From positions 1,364,001-1,428,000 of the forward strand of contig CAVTPD010000001.1 of NCBI GenBank assembly GCA_963736575.1: a stretch of 64,000 bases of DNA, given 5' to 3'. Below are positions 34,369-42,451 of this stretch, piece by piece. Position 1 is the stretch's first letter. Every line of letters begins with the position of its first letter. The translations under genes were made by a program, and so were the position numbers. This DNA is from CAVTPD01 sp963736575 (GTDB lineage: Bacteria > Bacteroidota > Bacteroidia > Cytophagales > JAAEPT01). The notes beneath the pieces were generated by a model. That model worked only from the letters and a program-made list of their open reading frames with translations, was not told the origin of the DNA and searched no databases.

Positions 34369-34947
34369 TTATTTTAGCTGTTTTCCCAAGTTTTCAACCT
34401 TTTTTAGCCACTTATTTCTTTGTTCCGAAGTAGAGCCTTTTATAATTCCTACATACGTTAGCTTTACAGGTTTAACCCCACAGAATTCAAGCGTACTTTT
34501 TCGTAATTGGTTAACACTTGGTCTACCAAACATAAATCTATACGTCCAACCGGGTTGATCTAAAGTAGTGATAATGTGTGCAGTTTTTCCCTTTAAAAGT
34601 TTGTCCCACCAAATAGAATTTTCTCTGTATTGAAAGGCAAAACCAGGCAAAAAAAGTCGGTCTATGAAACCCTTAAGTATGGCTGGTAAACCGCCCCACC
34701 AAACCGGGTGAACCCAAACAAGGTGATCGGCTCGTTTAATCTTTTCCCAAGCCTTTAGAAGGTCGGGTTCAAGTTCTGTTCTTTTTTGGTAACCAAACTG
34801 AAGGTTAGGATTGAAGTCTAATTCTGAAACTATAATTTCTTCTAGTTGAACCTCTTTAGTAAGCGCCCCCGTTTTATAGGCTTTGGCTAAAGCAAAATTA
34901 AAGCTGTTGGCGTTAGGATGTCCGTTAATGATAAGTATGTTTTTCAT
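34369..34947 (-). CDS. NAD(P)H-dependent oxidoreductase, flavodoxin-fold (KefF/MdaB-like)
   Basis: 192 residues. It is a flavodoxin-like domain with the FMN/FAD-binding start IINGHPNANSFNFALAKAY, the WVHPVWWGGLPAILKGFIDRLF segment typical of NAD(P)H:quinone reductases, and a C-terminal helix. It is soluble. Substrate could be a quinone, nitro compound or a glutathione-linked channel partner. It is followed on the same strand by a Crp/Fnr gene whose product may control it. Confidence 0.9.
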   Translation of the reverse strand: MKNILIINGHPNANSFNFALAKAYKTGALTKEVQLEEIIVSELDFNPNLQFGYQKRTELEPDLLKAWEKIKRADHLVWVHPVWWGGLPAILKGFIDRLFLPGFAFQYRENSIWWDKLLKGKTAHIITTLDQPGWTYRFMFGRPSVNQLRKSTLEFCGVKPVKLTYVGIIKGSTSEQRNKWLKKVENLGKQLK

Positions 34948-35022
34948 GGCTTTCTTGTTTACTCATGCTAAACTAGAAAGCTGAAATTTCTTTCAATAGG
35001 ACAAATGTCTATTGCGTTAAAT

Positions 35023-35592
35023 TTAGGAGATTTCGCTGCGTATTCTACTTAAATGTCTTGGGGTAATGTTTAGATAAGAAGCCAAAAATTGTAAAGGAAT
35101 TTGCTCAACGTATTCCGGGTAATTGGTGATGAGTTGTTGGTAGCGTTCTTTGGCTTTTTCTTTTTGGTAGGAAAAAATTCGGCGTTCCAATTCAATATAC
35201 ATTTGTTCGGCAAAATACTTCTGAACGCGGATCCAATTTGGGCTTTCGTTCATTCTTCTTTCCATTTCATCTTTAGAGATAATGTAAAGCTCGGTATCTG
35301 TAATTGCTTGTATATTTTCTTGCGCTGGTTCCCCTGTAATTAGCGAAGTATAAGCAGTCATAAAACTGTCTTTGAAAGTAATGCAATAGGTAACTTCTTC
35401 TCCATTTTCTTTTATAAAATAAGAGCGAAGAACGCCACTTTTTATGAACGCTACATTTTTGCAAGTTCTGCCTTCACGAACAAAATATTCTCCTTTTTTA
35501 AGGGTTACGGTTTTATTTTCGAAGTGAGCATTTTCTAGTTCCGCTTGCGTAAGAATATTAAGCGAAGCAAAGAAGGCTAGCATTTTTTCCAT
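35023..35592 (-). CDS. Crp/Fnr-family transcriptional regulator
   Basis: 189 residues from the ATG at 35592; an in-frame ATG at 35646 would add 18 basic residues and is less typical. The N-terminal cyclic-nucleotide-binding fold has the FVREGRTCKNVAFIKSGVLRSY core. The C-terminal helix-turn-helix (PLQFLASYLNITPRHLSRIR) matches Bacteroidota Crp/Fnr proteins. No Fe-S ligands typical of Fnr are visible. It is read towards the oxidoreductase gene, 75 bp away, and could regulate it. Confidence 0.88.
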   Translation of the reverse strand: MEKMLAFFASLNILTQAELENAHFENKTVTLKKGEYFVREGRTCKNVAFIKSGVLRSYFIKENGEEVTYCITFKDSFMTAYTSLITGEPAQENIQAITDTELYIISKDEMERRMNESPNWIRVQKYFAEQMYIELERRIFSYQKEKAKERYQQLITNYPEYVEQIPLQFLASYLNITPRHLSRIRSEIS

Positions 35593-35810
35593 ATGTTTTA
35601 CTATTAGATTCTTAAAGATTGATTTTCTTTTGTTCTCTAACAACACATTAGGGCTTTTCTGTTGTTGTTATTACATCTGTGCGTGTCATTTAGTTACTTT
35701 TTTGGCGAATTATTTCAATGGCCTTGTTTTTTCAGCGACCATTAAAACGCCATTATGCAGGAACAAACTTTTGTGCGGTGTAGTTAATGCATGGTATAAA
35801 GAACACTATT

Positions 35811-36542
35811 ATGAAAAAACTTATTATACTTTTTATAAGCATAAGCTGTTTTACAATAAGCAATGCCCAACTTATAGGCGATTTTGAAACGGGGGCTACT
35901 TTTTCAGGTTATAATAAAATAAGAGTTCCGGGAGATGGTGGAACCGAGTTTAATGCCAACGAGGCCTTAGAAAGCCAGGGTAAGTTATATGGTAGAATAA
36001 GAGGAGGAGCAAGGTTTAAAAACAGACATAATATTTTTGTTCTATATGCCCCGCTAAAACTTTTTTATGAAGGACAGTTTTCAGGTCCAATTGATTTTAA
36101 TGGAACCACTTTTTCTTCTAATACTAAAACAGACTTAAGTTATCAGTTTAACTCTTACCGAATCACATACCGATATGATTTTTTAAGGAATGAAAAATTA
36201 CGCTTAGGTGTAGGACTTACTGCTAAAATTAGAGATGCTTTTATAATGATTGAACAAGAGGATTTAAGTTCTAAAAAATCGAATCTTGGTTTTGTGCCCC
36301 TCATTAACTTGTACGCACATTGGCATTTTTCAAAATATGTAGGTTTATTATTTGAAGGGGATGGTTTAGCCTCTAAACAGGGTAGAGCATTTGATTTTCA
36401 GTTAAGTTTACCCATTTACATTACCGAAAAAGCTTATGCCCGAATAGGGTATAGAATATTAGAAGGTGGTGCCGATAACGATGAAGTGTACAATTTTACG
36501 TTGGTGAATTACCTTAATTTTGGTGTGGGTTATAATTTCTAA
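35811..36542 (+). CDS. Putative outer-membrane beta-barrel protein (DUF6268-like or similar)
   Basis: 243 residues from the ATG at 35811, where a signal peptide begins at once (KKLIILFISISCFTISNAQ). An ATG 24 bases earlier would add eight residues before the signal. The body has many alternating aromatic strands (NIFVLYAPLKLFYEG, YRITYRYDFLRNEKLRLGVGL) and ends in a strand with a terminal Phe (NFGVGYNF), typical of outer-membrane barrels. The exact family is uncertain. It ends at a terminator before the Cys-rich protein gene. Confidence 0.75.
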   Translation: MKKLIILFISISCFTISNAQLIGDFETGATFSGYNKIRVPGDGGTEFNANEALESQGKLYGRIRGGARFKNRHNIFVLYAPLKLFYEGQFSGPIDFNGTTFSSNTKTDLSYQFNSYRITYRYDFLRNEKLRLGVGLTAKIRDAFIMIEQEDLSSKKSNLGFVPLINLYAHWHFSKYVGLLFEGDGLASKQGRAFDFQLSLPIYITEKAYARIGYRILEGGADNDEVYNFTLVNYLNFGVGYNF

Positions 36543-36553
36543 AAATGAATAGT

Positions 36554-36582
36554 AAGAAGCAGGCTTTAAGTCTGCTTCTTTT
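36554..36582. terminator. Bidirectional terminator
   Basis: AGAAGCAG/CTGCTTCT stem with a short loop in the gap between convergent genes, followed by a T-rich stretch. It serves the barrel gene and the Cys-rich gene. Confidence 0.8.
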
Positions 36583-36591
36583 GTAAAAGTC

Positions 36592-36909
36592 TTAAGCGGC
36601 AAGCTGTCTGCAAGCTTCTGCACATTCAGAGCAAGATTTAGCACACTTTTGGCAATGCTCATGATCGTGTTCGCCACATTCTTTGGCGCACCACTCACAA
36701 ATTTCGGTACAGAGTTCACAATACTTTTTAGCGTAATTACTATTGGCCGATAAAAATTTTATGCAGGCCAAACATGCGTCTATACATTCAATACAACAAA
36801 TAGGACAGTCGTTTTTTGATTCTTTTTTGGCCATATGTACCAAACAGTCTTGGCAATCAACTAAGCATTTTTGGCACAATTCAATACAAGTTAAATACGT
36901 GTTATTCAT
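36592..36909 (-). CDS. Cys-rich four-helix bundle copper-storage protein (Csp/DUF326)
   Basis: 105 residues, with about 20 cysteines placed as CxxxC repeats (CIELCQKCLVDCQDC, CIECIDACLACIKF, CELCTEICEWCAKEC, CQKCAKSCSECAEAC). This is the pattern of four-helix bundles whose core binds many Cu(I) ions. There is no signal peptide, so it is the cytosolic (Csp3-like) form. It probably buffers copper. It is a single gene with no copper exporter nearby. Confidence 0.9.
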   Translation of the reverse strand: MNNTYLTCIELCQKCLVDCQDCLVHMAKKESKNDCPICCIECIDACLACIKFLSANSNYAKKYCELCTEICEWCAKECGEHDHEHCQKCAKSCSECAEACRQLAA

Positions 36910-37135
36910 AGCAGAGTAGTTTAATTGTTTTTCAGTTTAAAACTCAAATACTATTCTTTTCAATTTTGTGTTTTGAAAAATTTGTAAAAACGAGCAGTAG
37001 AATCAATAAAGAAGGTTTTTCTGATTTTTTAATGTTTTATAAAATTTTTAAAATGTAGTACTGAATAACCAAGCTGGGTATTAGTATCTACATTAGTTGT
37101 TCAGATATAATGGAAATCTGTTGTAAAAAAATCAT
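36910..37135. other. Intergenic region before the B12 operon promoter
   Basis: 226 bp of AT-rich sequence between divergent transcripts (minus-strand Csp gene and plus-strand B12 operon). I see no gene. A run of A/T tracts (TTTTTAATGTTTTATAAAATTTTTAAAA) lies near 37025. Confidence 0.4.
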
Positions 37136-37143
37136 TACCTTTG
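37136..37143 (+). promoter_or_regulatory. Promoter -7 box for the B12 operon
   Basis: TACCTTTG matches TAnnTTTG exactly and would start transcription within a few bases of the riboswitch. No -33 TTG at the expected distance was found. Confidence 0.6.
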
Positions 37144-37153
37144 CATCGCTTTT

Positions 37154-37330
37154 AGGTTTCAGGAATACAACTGTATTCTTGGATTAAAAGGGAATCCGGT
37201 TTAAATCCGGAGCTATCCCCGTAGCTGTAAGCTCAGTCACAATTTTGTGCAACCCTGCCACTGTTCATTCCCGATAAACATCGGTATGGATGGGAAGGCG
37301 CACAAAACGAGTAAGCCAGAAGACCTGCCT
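37154..37330 (+). promoter_or_regulatory. Cobalamin (AdoCbl) riboswitch
   Basis: About 177 nt. Hallmarks in order are GGGAATCCGGT..AAATCCGGAGCT, the CCCCGTAGCTGTAAGC block, GCCACTG, a GGGAAGGCG helix and the terminal GCCAGAAGACCTGCC (the conserved B12 box end). The outer AGGT/ACCT closes the structure. Bound cobalamin normally turns off expression, so the operon is predicted to be induced when B12 is scarce. A leader of about 260 bases follows before the first start codon. Confidence 0.95.
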
Positions 37331-37594
37331 AGTTAAAGTAAACATTTTCAGCTTTCGGTGGAAAAGCAGGAATGTAGACGGCTTATCTACGGTATTACTA
37401 TACTGTAATTTCCAACTGCATTATCCTACATCCAAATCGAAGGCTCATTGTAAAATAAAATAACGATGAGCAATTCAACGATTTTGGGAGTATGGTTCGC
37501 TAAAGTAGCAACTGTATTCCGGTGGTCCTTTAAAGACCTACCTCAAATACTTAATTTCCTCACAAAACGATTTATCTCAAACTCAACACTAAGT

Positions 37595-38848
37595 ATGAAA
37601 ACACTTTACATTTCTTTGTGCGCTTTATTATTTACGTTCACACTTACGGCTCAAAACATAACTGGTTTTGCGAACACAACCGTTCAGGTGAATATTTCCG
37701 AATTAATAGGTCTTCCTGCTGGTATAGCTTCGTATTCGATAGATGCTAATTCAAATGCATCTGTGGCAACTGCAACCATAAACGGAGATGTAGCAACACT
37801 TAACTTTCTAACATTAGGACAAACTAAATTATACGTTGCCTATTCCGCTCCAATTGCCTCGGGTAGCAAAGTGATTTATGTTGCCGTTTGGCCGCAAGTA
37901 GATGTTTCTAGTAAATCTATTGTAGATTTTGAAACGCCGGTTTTAGCTGAAGAATCGTACTGGAACGGATCTGATGGTAGTGGAGGATTTACCAATAATG
38001 AAGTTTTCTTCCCAAATACTTTTACCGATCATGGAACCTACACCACTTGGAGTGGCTGGGGTTACAGCAATGTAACAAACAATACTACCGCTGGTTTTGG
38101 TAATCAGTTTGGGAATATTACAGCCTCCAGTATGGATACTCTATTACAAAGTAACGAAGACCAATTTGCTATTGCTTTTACCGGTTCAGACAAATCTAGG
38201 CTACACTTACCTAAAACTGCTACCGAAGCATCATCCGTAAAAGGTGTTTATGTGACTAATTCTACCTATGCGGCTTTGTCTATGGAACAAGGCGACCAGT
38301 TTGCTAAAAAATTTGGTGGTGATTCGGGTGACGATGAAGATTTCTTTTTGTTAACGGCAACAGGTTATAAAGATGGTATCCCAACTTCCCCAGTTGAGTT
38401 TTATTTAGCAGACTTTAGATTTGTAGATAATACCCAAGATTACATTGTTAAAACATGGCAATGGTTTGATCTTTCAGGTTTAGGTATTGTGGATAGTATA
38501 GATTTTTCAGTAACCTCTTCTGATGTTGGTCAGTTTGGAATGAACACACCGGCTACCTTTGCTATGGACAATTTAGTATACCAAAAAGAAGTCATTAGTA
38601 GTTTATTTAGTCCTGTAGAAAACCAACAATCGGCTGTATACCCTAATCCGTCAACAGGTGTTTTTAATTTTAATGCTGAAAATGTAAAAAGCGTAGAAGT
38701 ACTAAACATTCATGGGCAATCGGTTTACCAAAATCAAAACATGAAGGGACTTTCACAAGTGAATTTAGATTATTTACCTATGGGTAATTATGTGTTTAAA
38801 GTAGAAACTACTGAAGGCATTATTACCTCAAAAGTAATGAAGCAGTAA
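37595..38848 (+). CDS. DUF4465 surface protein of the B12 locus, T9SS cargo
   Basis: 417 residues from the ATG at 37595, where the signal peptide begins (KTLYISLCALLFTFTLTAQ). An in-frame ATG at 37466 would put 43 unrelated residues ahead of it. Residues about 35-110 form an Ig-like domain. The central DUF4465 domain (about 110-325) contains GVYVTNSTYAALSMEQG, FGGDSGDDEDFFLLTATGY and FGMNTPATFAMDN. The last 70 residues are a T9SS type A sorting domain (VYPNPSTGVFNF, NYVFKVETTEGI, KVMKQ), so the mature protein is delivered to the cell surface rather than lipid-anchored. Bacteroides B12 loci encode surface B12-binding proteins; a similar role is inferred. Confidence 0.85.
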   Translation: MKTLYISLCALLFTFTLTAQNITGFANTTVQVNISELIGLPAGIASYSIDANSNASVATATINGDVATLNFLTLGQTKLYVAYSAPIASGSKVIYVAVWPQVDVSSKSIVDFETPVLAEESYWNGSDGSGGFTNNEVFFPNTFTDHGTYTTWSGWGYSNVTNNTTAGFGNQFGNITASSMDTLLQSNEDQFAIAFTGSDKSRLHLPKTATEASSVKGVYVTNSTYAALSMEQGDQFAKKFGGDSGDDEDFFLLTATGYKDGIPTSPVEFYLADFRFVDNTQDYIVKTWQWFDLSGLGIVDSIDFSVTSSDVGQFGMNTPATFAMDNLVYQKEVISSLFSPVENQQSAVYPNPSTGVFNFNAENVKSVEVLNIHGQSVYQNQNMKGLSQVNLDYLPMGNYVFKVETTEGIITSKVMKQ

Positions 38849-38908
38849 GAGATAAGTCAGGGAGGAAACTGACTTTAGTGATTAAAGAATTACTAAAGCC
38901 AACTACAA

Positions 38909-38959
38909 CGTCATCCTAGGGCTTGACCCGGGGATCTCTATTCCTGCTTTCGCAGGAAT
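38909..38959 (+). repeat. GTCAT-palindrome repeat, B12 operon
   Basis: GTCATCCTAGGGCTTGACCCGGGGATC is followed directly by a second hairpin with perfect eight-base arms, ATTCCTGC/GCAGGAAT. The first part resembles the reverse complement of the palindromic core in the direct repeats at 9661-9686 and 11739-11764. It belongs to a kind of REP-like sequence (GTCAT..CTTGA..GGGAT) found in many bacteria. It lies between the first two genes of the B12 operon. Confidence 0.6.
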
Positions 38960-38985
38960 GTGTTGCAAACAGATCCTTATAAATA

Positions 38986-39010
38986 TGGTCTTGGCATCTT
39001 GCTAAGGCCA
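38986..39010 (+). repeat. Hairpin 1 of a tandem pair upstream of the second B12-locus gene
   Basis: TGGTCTTGGCA and TGCTAAGGCCA pair over all eleven positions if G-U pairs are allowed, with a three-base loop. The sequence resembles the next hairpin, sharing GTCT..G.ATCT.GCT.AG. It is placed in the intercistronic leader. Confidence 0.55.
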
Positions 39011-39038
39011 GTTAATAAATATGTTAAAGACCAAAACT

Positions 39039-39061
39039 AGTCTAAGTATCTCGCTTAGACT
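39039..39061 (+). repeat. Hairpin 2 of a tandem pair upstream of the second B12-locus gene
   Basis: AGTCTAAG/CTTAGACT is a perfect eight-base stem with a seven-base loop (TATCTCG). It ends 14 bases before the start codon of the next gene and could mask or shape the ribosome site. It is not followed by T residues, so a terminator is unlikely. Confidence 0.6.
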
Positions 39062-39075
39062 CCAAAAATTCAACA

Positions 39076-40494
39076 ATGAAAAATATACTTACAATTTTGT
39101 TAGTGGCTTTCAGTTTTATACTGAAAGCCCAATACATTTCCGAAGTGTTGGAATATGTTCCTGCACCCGGGCAGTTTATTAATACCGAAGTTACGGGTAG
39201 TCCTGCCGGTGCTAATAAAATTATTGGCGGAACTACTGGAACCATATCATTAGGTGCTTACGGTGGTTATATTGTTTTTCGTTTCGAAAATGCCGTTGAA
39301 AACGATACTGAAAATCCCTTTGGTGTCGATTTTACCATTTTTGGTAATGCTTATGCCAACTGGTCCGAACCAGGAGCCGTGTATGTAATGAAAGACGAAA
39401 ATGAAAATGGTTTAGCGGATGATACATGGTATTTATTGGCGGGTAGTGATTATTACTTTTCTTCTACCGAAAAGAATTATGAACTACGCTATGAAAATCC
39501 AAAAGCGATACAGGTTGATATTCCATGGACAGATAATTTAGGTGAAAGTGGAGTGGTGTCAACCAATACATTTCACAAACAAGAATGGTATCCTACGGAA
39601 TCGTATTTTCCTTCCATTAATAGAGATAACTATACCTTAGGAGGTCTTTTGTTGAAGGATGTTTTGGATAAAACCAACCCAAGTTTTATTACCTTAAAAC
39701 AGCGTGCTTTTGGTTATGCAGATAATCTTGCAAAAGGATCTGCACCGGATACTCGTCCAGATAATCCATATACAGCAGCTAAAGAAAACTCTGGTGGAGA
39801 TGCGTTTGATATTTCTTGGGCAATAGATGAAAATGGAAATTACGTTGACTTAGAATCTATTCATTTTGTAAAAGTACAAACTGCTGTAAACGGTAACGGC
39901 GGCTGGGCTGGCGAGGTTTCCACTGAAATTAGAGGTGCGGTAGACGTAGCGGCAGATGCCAGCATTTCGGGAGAAACAAAATTAGTGGTCATGAAGGATA
40001 TGCCCGCAACCTTAACGGCTACCGAAAATGATACGCTGCATTTAGAAGCGTATGCTTTTGAAAATGGTCGTTTAAGCAATAGCAGTTTAAAATGGTATTC
40101 AGACAACATAAACTTTCCTGTTGAAGAGAATGCTTATGTAATATTAAAAGAGACTGGAGAAGTTACTTTTTCGGTTGAATTAGAAGAGAATACTACGTTA
40201 AAGCAATCGGCTAAAACTACCATTACTGTTGAAGAAGTAACGGCAGCAATTGGTGATGTTTCTAAATCAAGTTTCAGTTTACATCCTAATCCCGCAAGTG
40301 ATAAGACAATCCTTAGCGGAGCAGAAGGAGCAACGATGGAAGTCTTTTCAGCTTCCGGAAACCTTGTTTATAGCGTAAATAATTGTACTTCGGAAGAAGC
40401 AGTACTACTAAACGATTGGAATTCGGGTATGTACATTCTGAAAGTAACTACTGTTGGTGGTAAAATAACGCAGCAAAAACTATTGGTAAAATAG
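39076..40494 (+). CDS. Cell-surface protein of the B12 locus, T9SS cargo
   Basis: 472 residues. A signal peptide (about 1-19, ending FILKAQ) is followed by a large domain (20-300) that begins ISEVLEYVPAPGQF and carries GVDFTIFGNAY and GGDAFDISWAID. This is the cell-surface protein type often found beside BtuB-like receptors. Then comes an Ig-like module (about 300-390) and a T9SS type A sorting domain (LHPNPASDKTIL, GMYILKVTTVGGK, KLLVK). The stop is directly followed by the GTG start of the TonB receptor gene. Its ligand is inferred, from the riboswitch, to relate to cobalamin. Confidence 0.85.
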   Translation: MKNILTILLVAFSFILKAQYISEVLEYVPAPGQFINTEVTGSPAGANKIIGGTTGTISLGAYGGYIVFRFENAVENDTENPFGVDFTIFGNAYANWSEPGAVYVMKDENENGLADDTWYLLAGSDYYFSSTEKNYELRYENPKAIQVDIPWTDNLGESGVVSTNTFHKQEWYPTESYFPSINRDNYTLGGLLLKDVLDKTNPSFITLKQRAFGYADNLAKGSAPDTRPDNPYTAAKENSGGDAFDISWAIDENGNYVDLESIHFVKVQTAVNGNGGWAGEVSTEIRGAVDVAADASISGETKLVVMKDMPATLTATENDTLHLEAYAFENGRLSNSSLKWYSDNINFPVEENAYVILKETGEVTFSVELEENTTLKQSAKTTITVEEVTAAIGDVSKSSFSLHPNPASDKTILSGAEGATMEVFSASGNLVYSVNNCTSEEAVLLNDWNSGMYILKVTTVGGKITQQKLLVK

Positions 40495-42450
40495 GTGTTT
40501 CTAAAACGGATACATATTATCCTGTTTTACCTTTTTATTATCCATAATACATTGGCTCAAGGTGACTCTGCGCTGTTTTTAAACAGCGTAGAGATCATTC
40601 GCCAACGACCTTTGCCCGAACGCGGTTTAACCAAAACCGAGATCGATTCTACTGCTTTGGAAGATGAAATCAATGCTTCGGTTTCCGAACTTTTAGCGCA
40701 ACACAGTCCGGTGTTTATTAAAACGTATGGTCAAGGTGGGTTGGCTTCAGCTTCTTTTAGAGGAACAGCGGCATCGCACACACAAGTACTTTGGAACGGA
40801 ATAACCCTAAATAATCCCATGGTAGGGCAAGTTGATTTTTCTTTGATTCCGGTTTATTTCTTAGACGAAGTAGAATTACTACACGGTGGAAGTTCTTTAG
40901 AACAAGGTAGTGGCGCTTTAGGGGGAAGTGTTTTAATGAATTCTAAAGCGGAATTTAAAAAGCGAACTCAAGTAACAGCCATTCAAGGCATAGGAAGTTT
41001 TTCAACCTATAATACTTTTTTAGGGCTGAAAACAGGGACAGAAAAATGGCAAGCCAATGTCCGTTATTTTCATCAAGAAAGTGAAAATGATTTTGAATTT
41101 ACAAATACGGCTAGTTTCGAACAAAACACTCAAAAACAGAAAGATGCCGATTATAACAAAGACGGGGTTTTGGGGGAAGTATATTTTGATGCGGGTAAAG
41201 AAAACATTGTAAGTGCACATGTTTGGTACCAACAAGCTAACCGAAATATTCCGCCGATTATGTCATATTCAGGTGCTAAACACGAAGAGTACCAAAATGA
41301 TTATACCACCAGAACTGTAGTTAAATGGAAGAAATACTGGGAAAATTCTACTTCTGAATTTATTACAGGTTACGCTCATAGTGATTTAGATTACTACAGC
41401 GCTCAACTTACAATGCCAGCAGACACGGTTCTACATTTTAATTCTGAAAACCAAACCGATAGTTGGTTAAACAGGCATGAATACAATTTGAAACTGAGGC
41501 CTAAATTACGTTTAAGGACATTAACCACTATCAATTATCATAAAGTTTATACGCATGATTTAAAGAGAAATATTGGTTATTCTGCCGAACGCATAGAAAG
41601 CGGATTAAGCATTAGTTTACATTATGCCTTTTCGGACCGTGTATCTGCTTTTGTTTTTCTTCGTGAAGAATTTATTGCCGATCAACTAACTCCTTTAATG
41701 CCTTCTTTGGGTTTGGAAATACTACCTTTCGATAAGAAAAATACTGCTATTCTGTGGAATGTATCTAGAAATTACCACCAACCTACTTTAAACGATTTGT
41801 ATTGGGTGCCCGGTGGAAATCCGGATCTAAAACCTGAACAAGGTTATACAGGAGATTTAGGTGTTCGGCATAAAAAAAGTTGGTCCCAAAATTTCAATTC
41901 CGAAGTAAAAGTAACAGGGTTTGCCTCTTACATTAACAATTGGATTATTTGGCGTCCCGGTGATTTTAGGTATTGGACTGCCGAAAATTTGAAAACTGTT
42001 TTTTCAAGAGGAGTTGAAGTTTATTTAAGTTCAGCCTATCAAAAAAAGGATTTTAAAATTGGCGGAAATCTAAATTACGCCTATACCAAAACCACCAATC
42101 AGGAAGCAGAAAGCGATTTAGATAGGTCACAAGGAAAACAACTTATCTATATTCCTGTACACAATTGTAATATTTTTTTAACAGCAGAAAAGAAAGGGTT
42201 TTACCTCATGTATACCTATAATTTCAATAGTAGACGCTACACGACATCAAGCAATGATGATACCCGACGTAATTTACCAGGTTATGTACTGAATCATGTT
42301 TCGGCAGGTAAAAAGTTTAGAGTAGGGAAGGCCTTTAATGGAGATGTTCGTTTTAAAATTGACAACTTATTCGATATACAATACCAAGCGGTTCTTTGGC
42401 GTGCTATGCCGGGAAGAAATTATTCCGTATTGTTAAAAATCACAATCTAG
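40495..42450 (+). CDS. btuB: TonB-dependent vitamin B12 receptor (BtuB-like)
   Basis: 651 residues. It is the outer-membrane transporter for cobalamin. A signal peptide (about 1-21) precedes a plug domain with SVSELLAQHSPVFIKTYGQGGLASASFRGTA and the LEQGSGALGGSV element. The 22-stranded barrel follows and ends in a terminal strand (NYSVLLKITI). It has no N-terminal carboxypeptidase-like extension, so it is BtuB-like rather than SusC-like. The GTG start abuts the stop of the upstream gene, and the next gene starts one base after its stop. The substrate call rests on the upstream riboswitch and the neighbours. Confidence 0.9.
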   Translation: MFLKRIHIILFYLFIIHNTLAQGDSALFLNSVEIIRQRPLPERGLTKTEIDSTALEDEINASVSELLAQHSPVFIKTYGQGGLASASFRGTAASHTQVLWNGITLNNPMVGQVDFSLIPVYFLDEVELLHGGSSLEQGSGALGGSVLMNSKAEFKKRTQVTAIQGIGSFSTYNTFLGLKTGTEKWQANVRYFHQESENDFEFTNTASFEQNTQKQKDADYNKDGVLGEVYFDAGKENIVSAHVWYQQANRNIPPIMSYSGAKHEEYQNDYTTRTVVKWKKYWENSTSEFITGYAHSDLDYYSAQLTMPADTVLHFNSENQTDSWLNRHEYNLKLRPKLRLRTLTTINYHKVYTHDLKRNIGYSAERIESGLSISLHYAFSDRVSAFVFLREEFIADQLTPLMPSLGLEILPFDKKNTAILWNVSRNYHQPTLNDLYWVPGGNPDLKPEQGYTGDLGVRHKKSWSQNFNSEVKVTGFASYINNWIIWRPGDFRYWTAENLKTVFSRGVEVYLSSAYQKKDFKIGGNLNYAYTKTTNQEAESDLDRSQGKQLIYIPVHNCNIFLTAEKKGFYLMYTYNFNSRRYTTSSNDDTRRNLPGYVLNHVSAGKKFRVGKAFNGDVRFKIDNLFDIQYQAVLWRAMPGRNYSVLLKITI

Positions 42451-42451
42451 C

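Noticed and set aside
37466..37594. An upstream in-frame extension of the DUF4465 gene
   Set aside because: It would put 43 residues before a typical signal peptide, and lies in the riboswitch leader.
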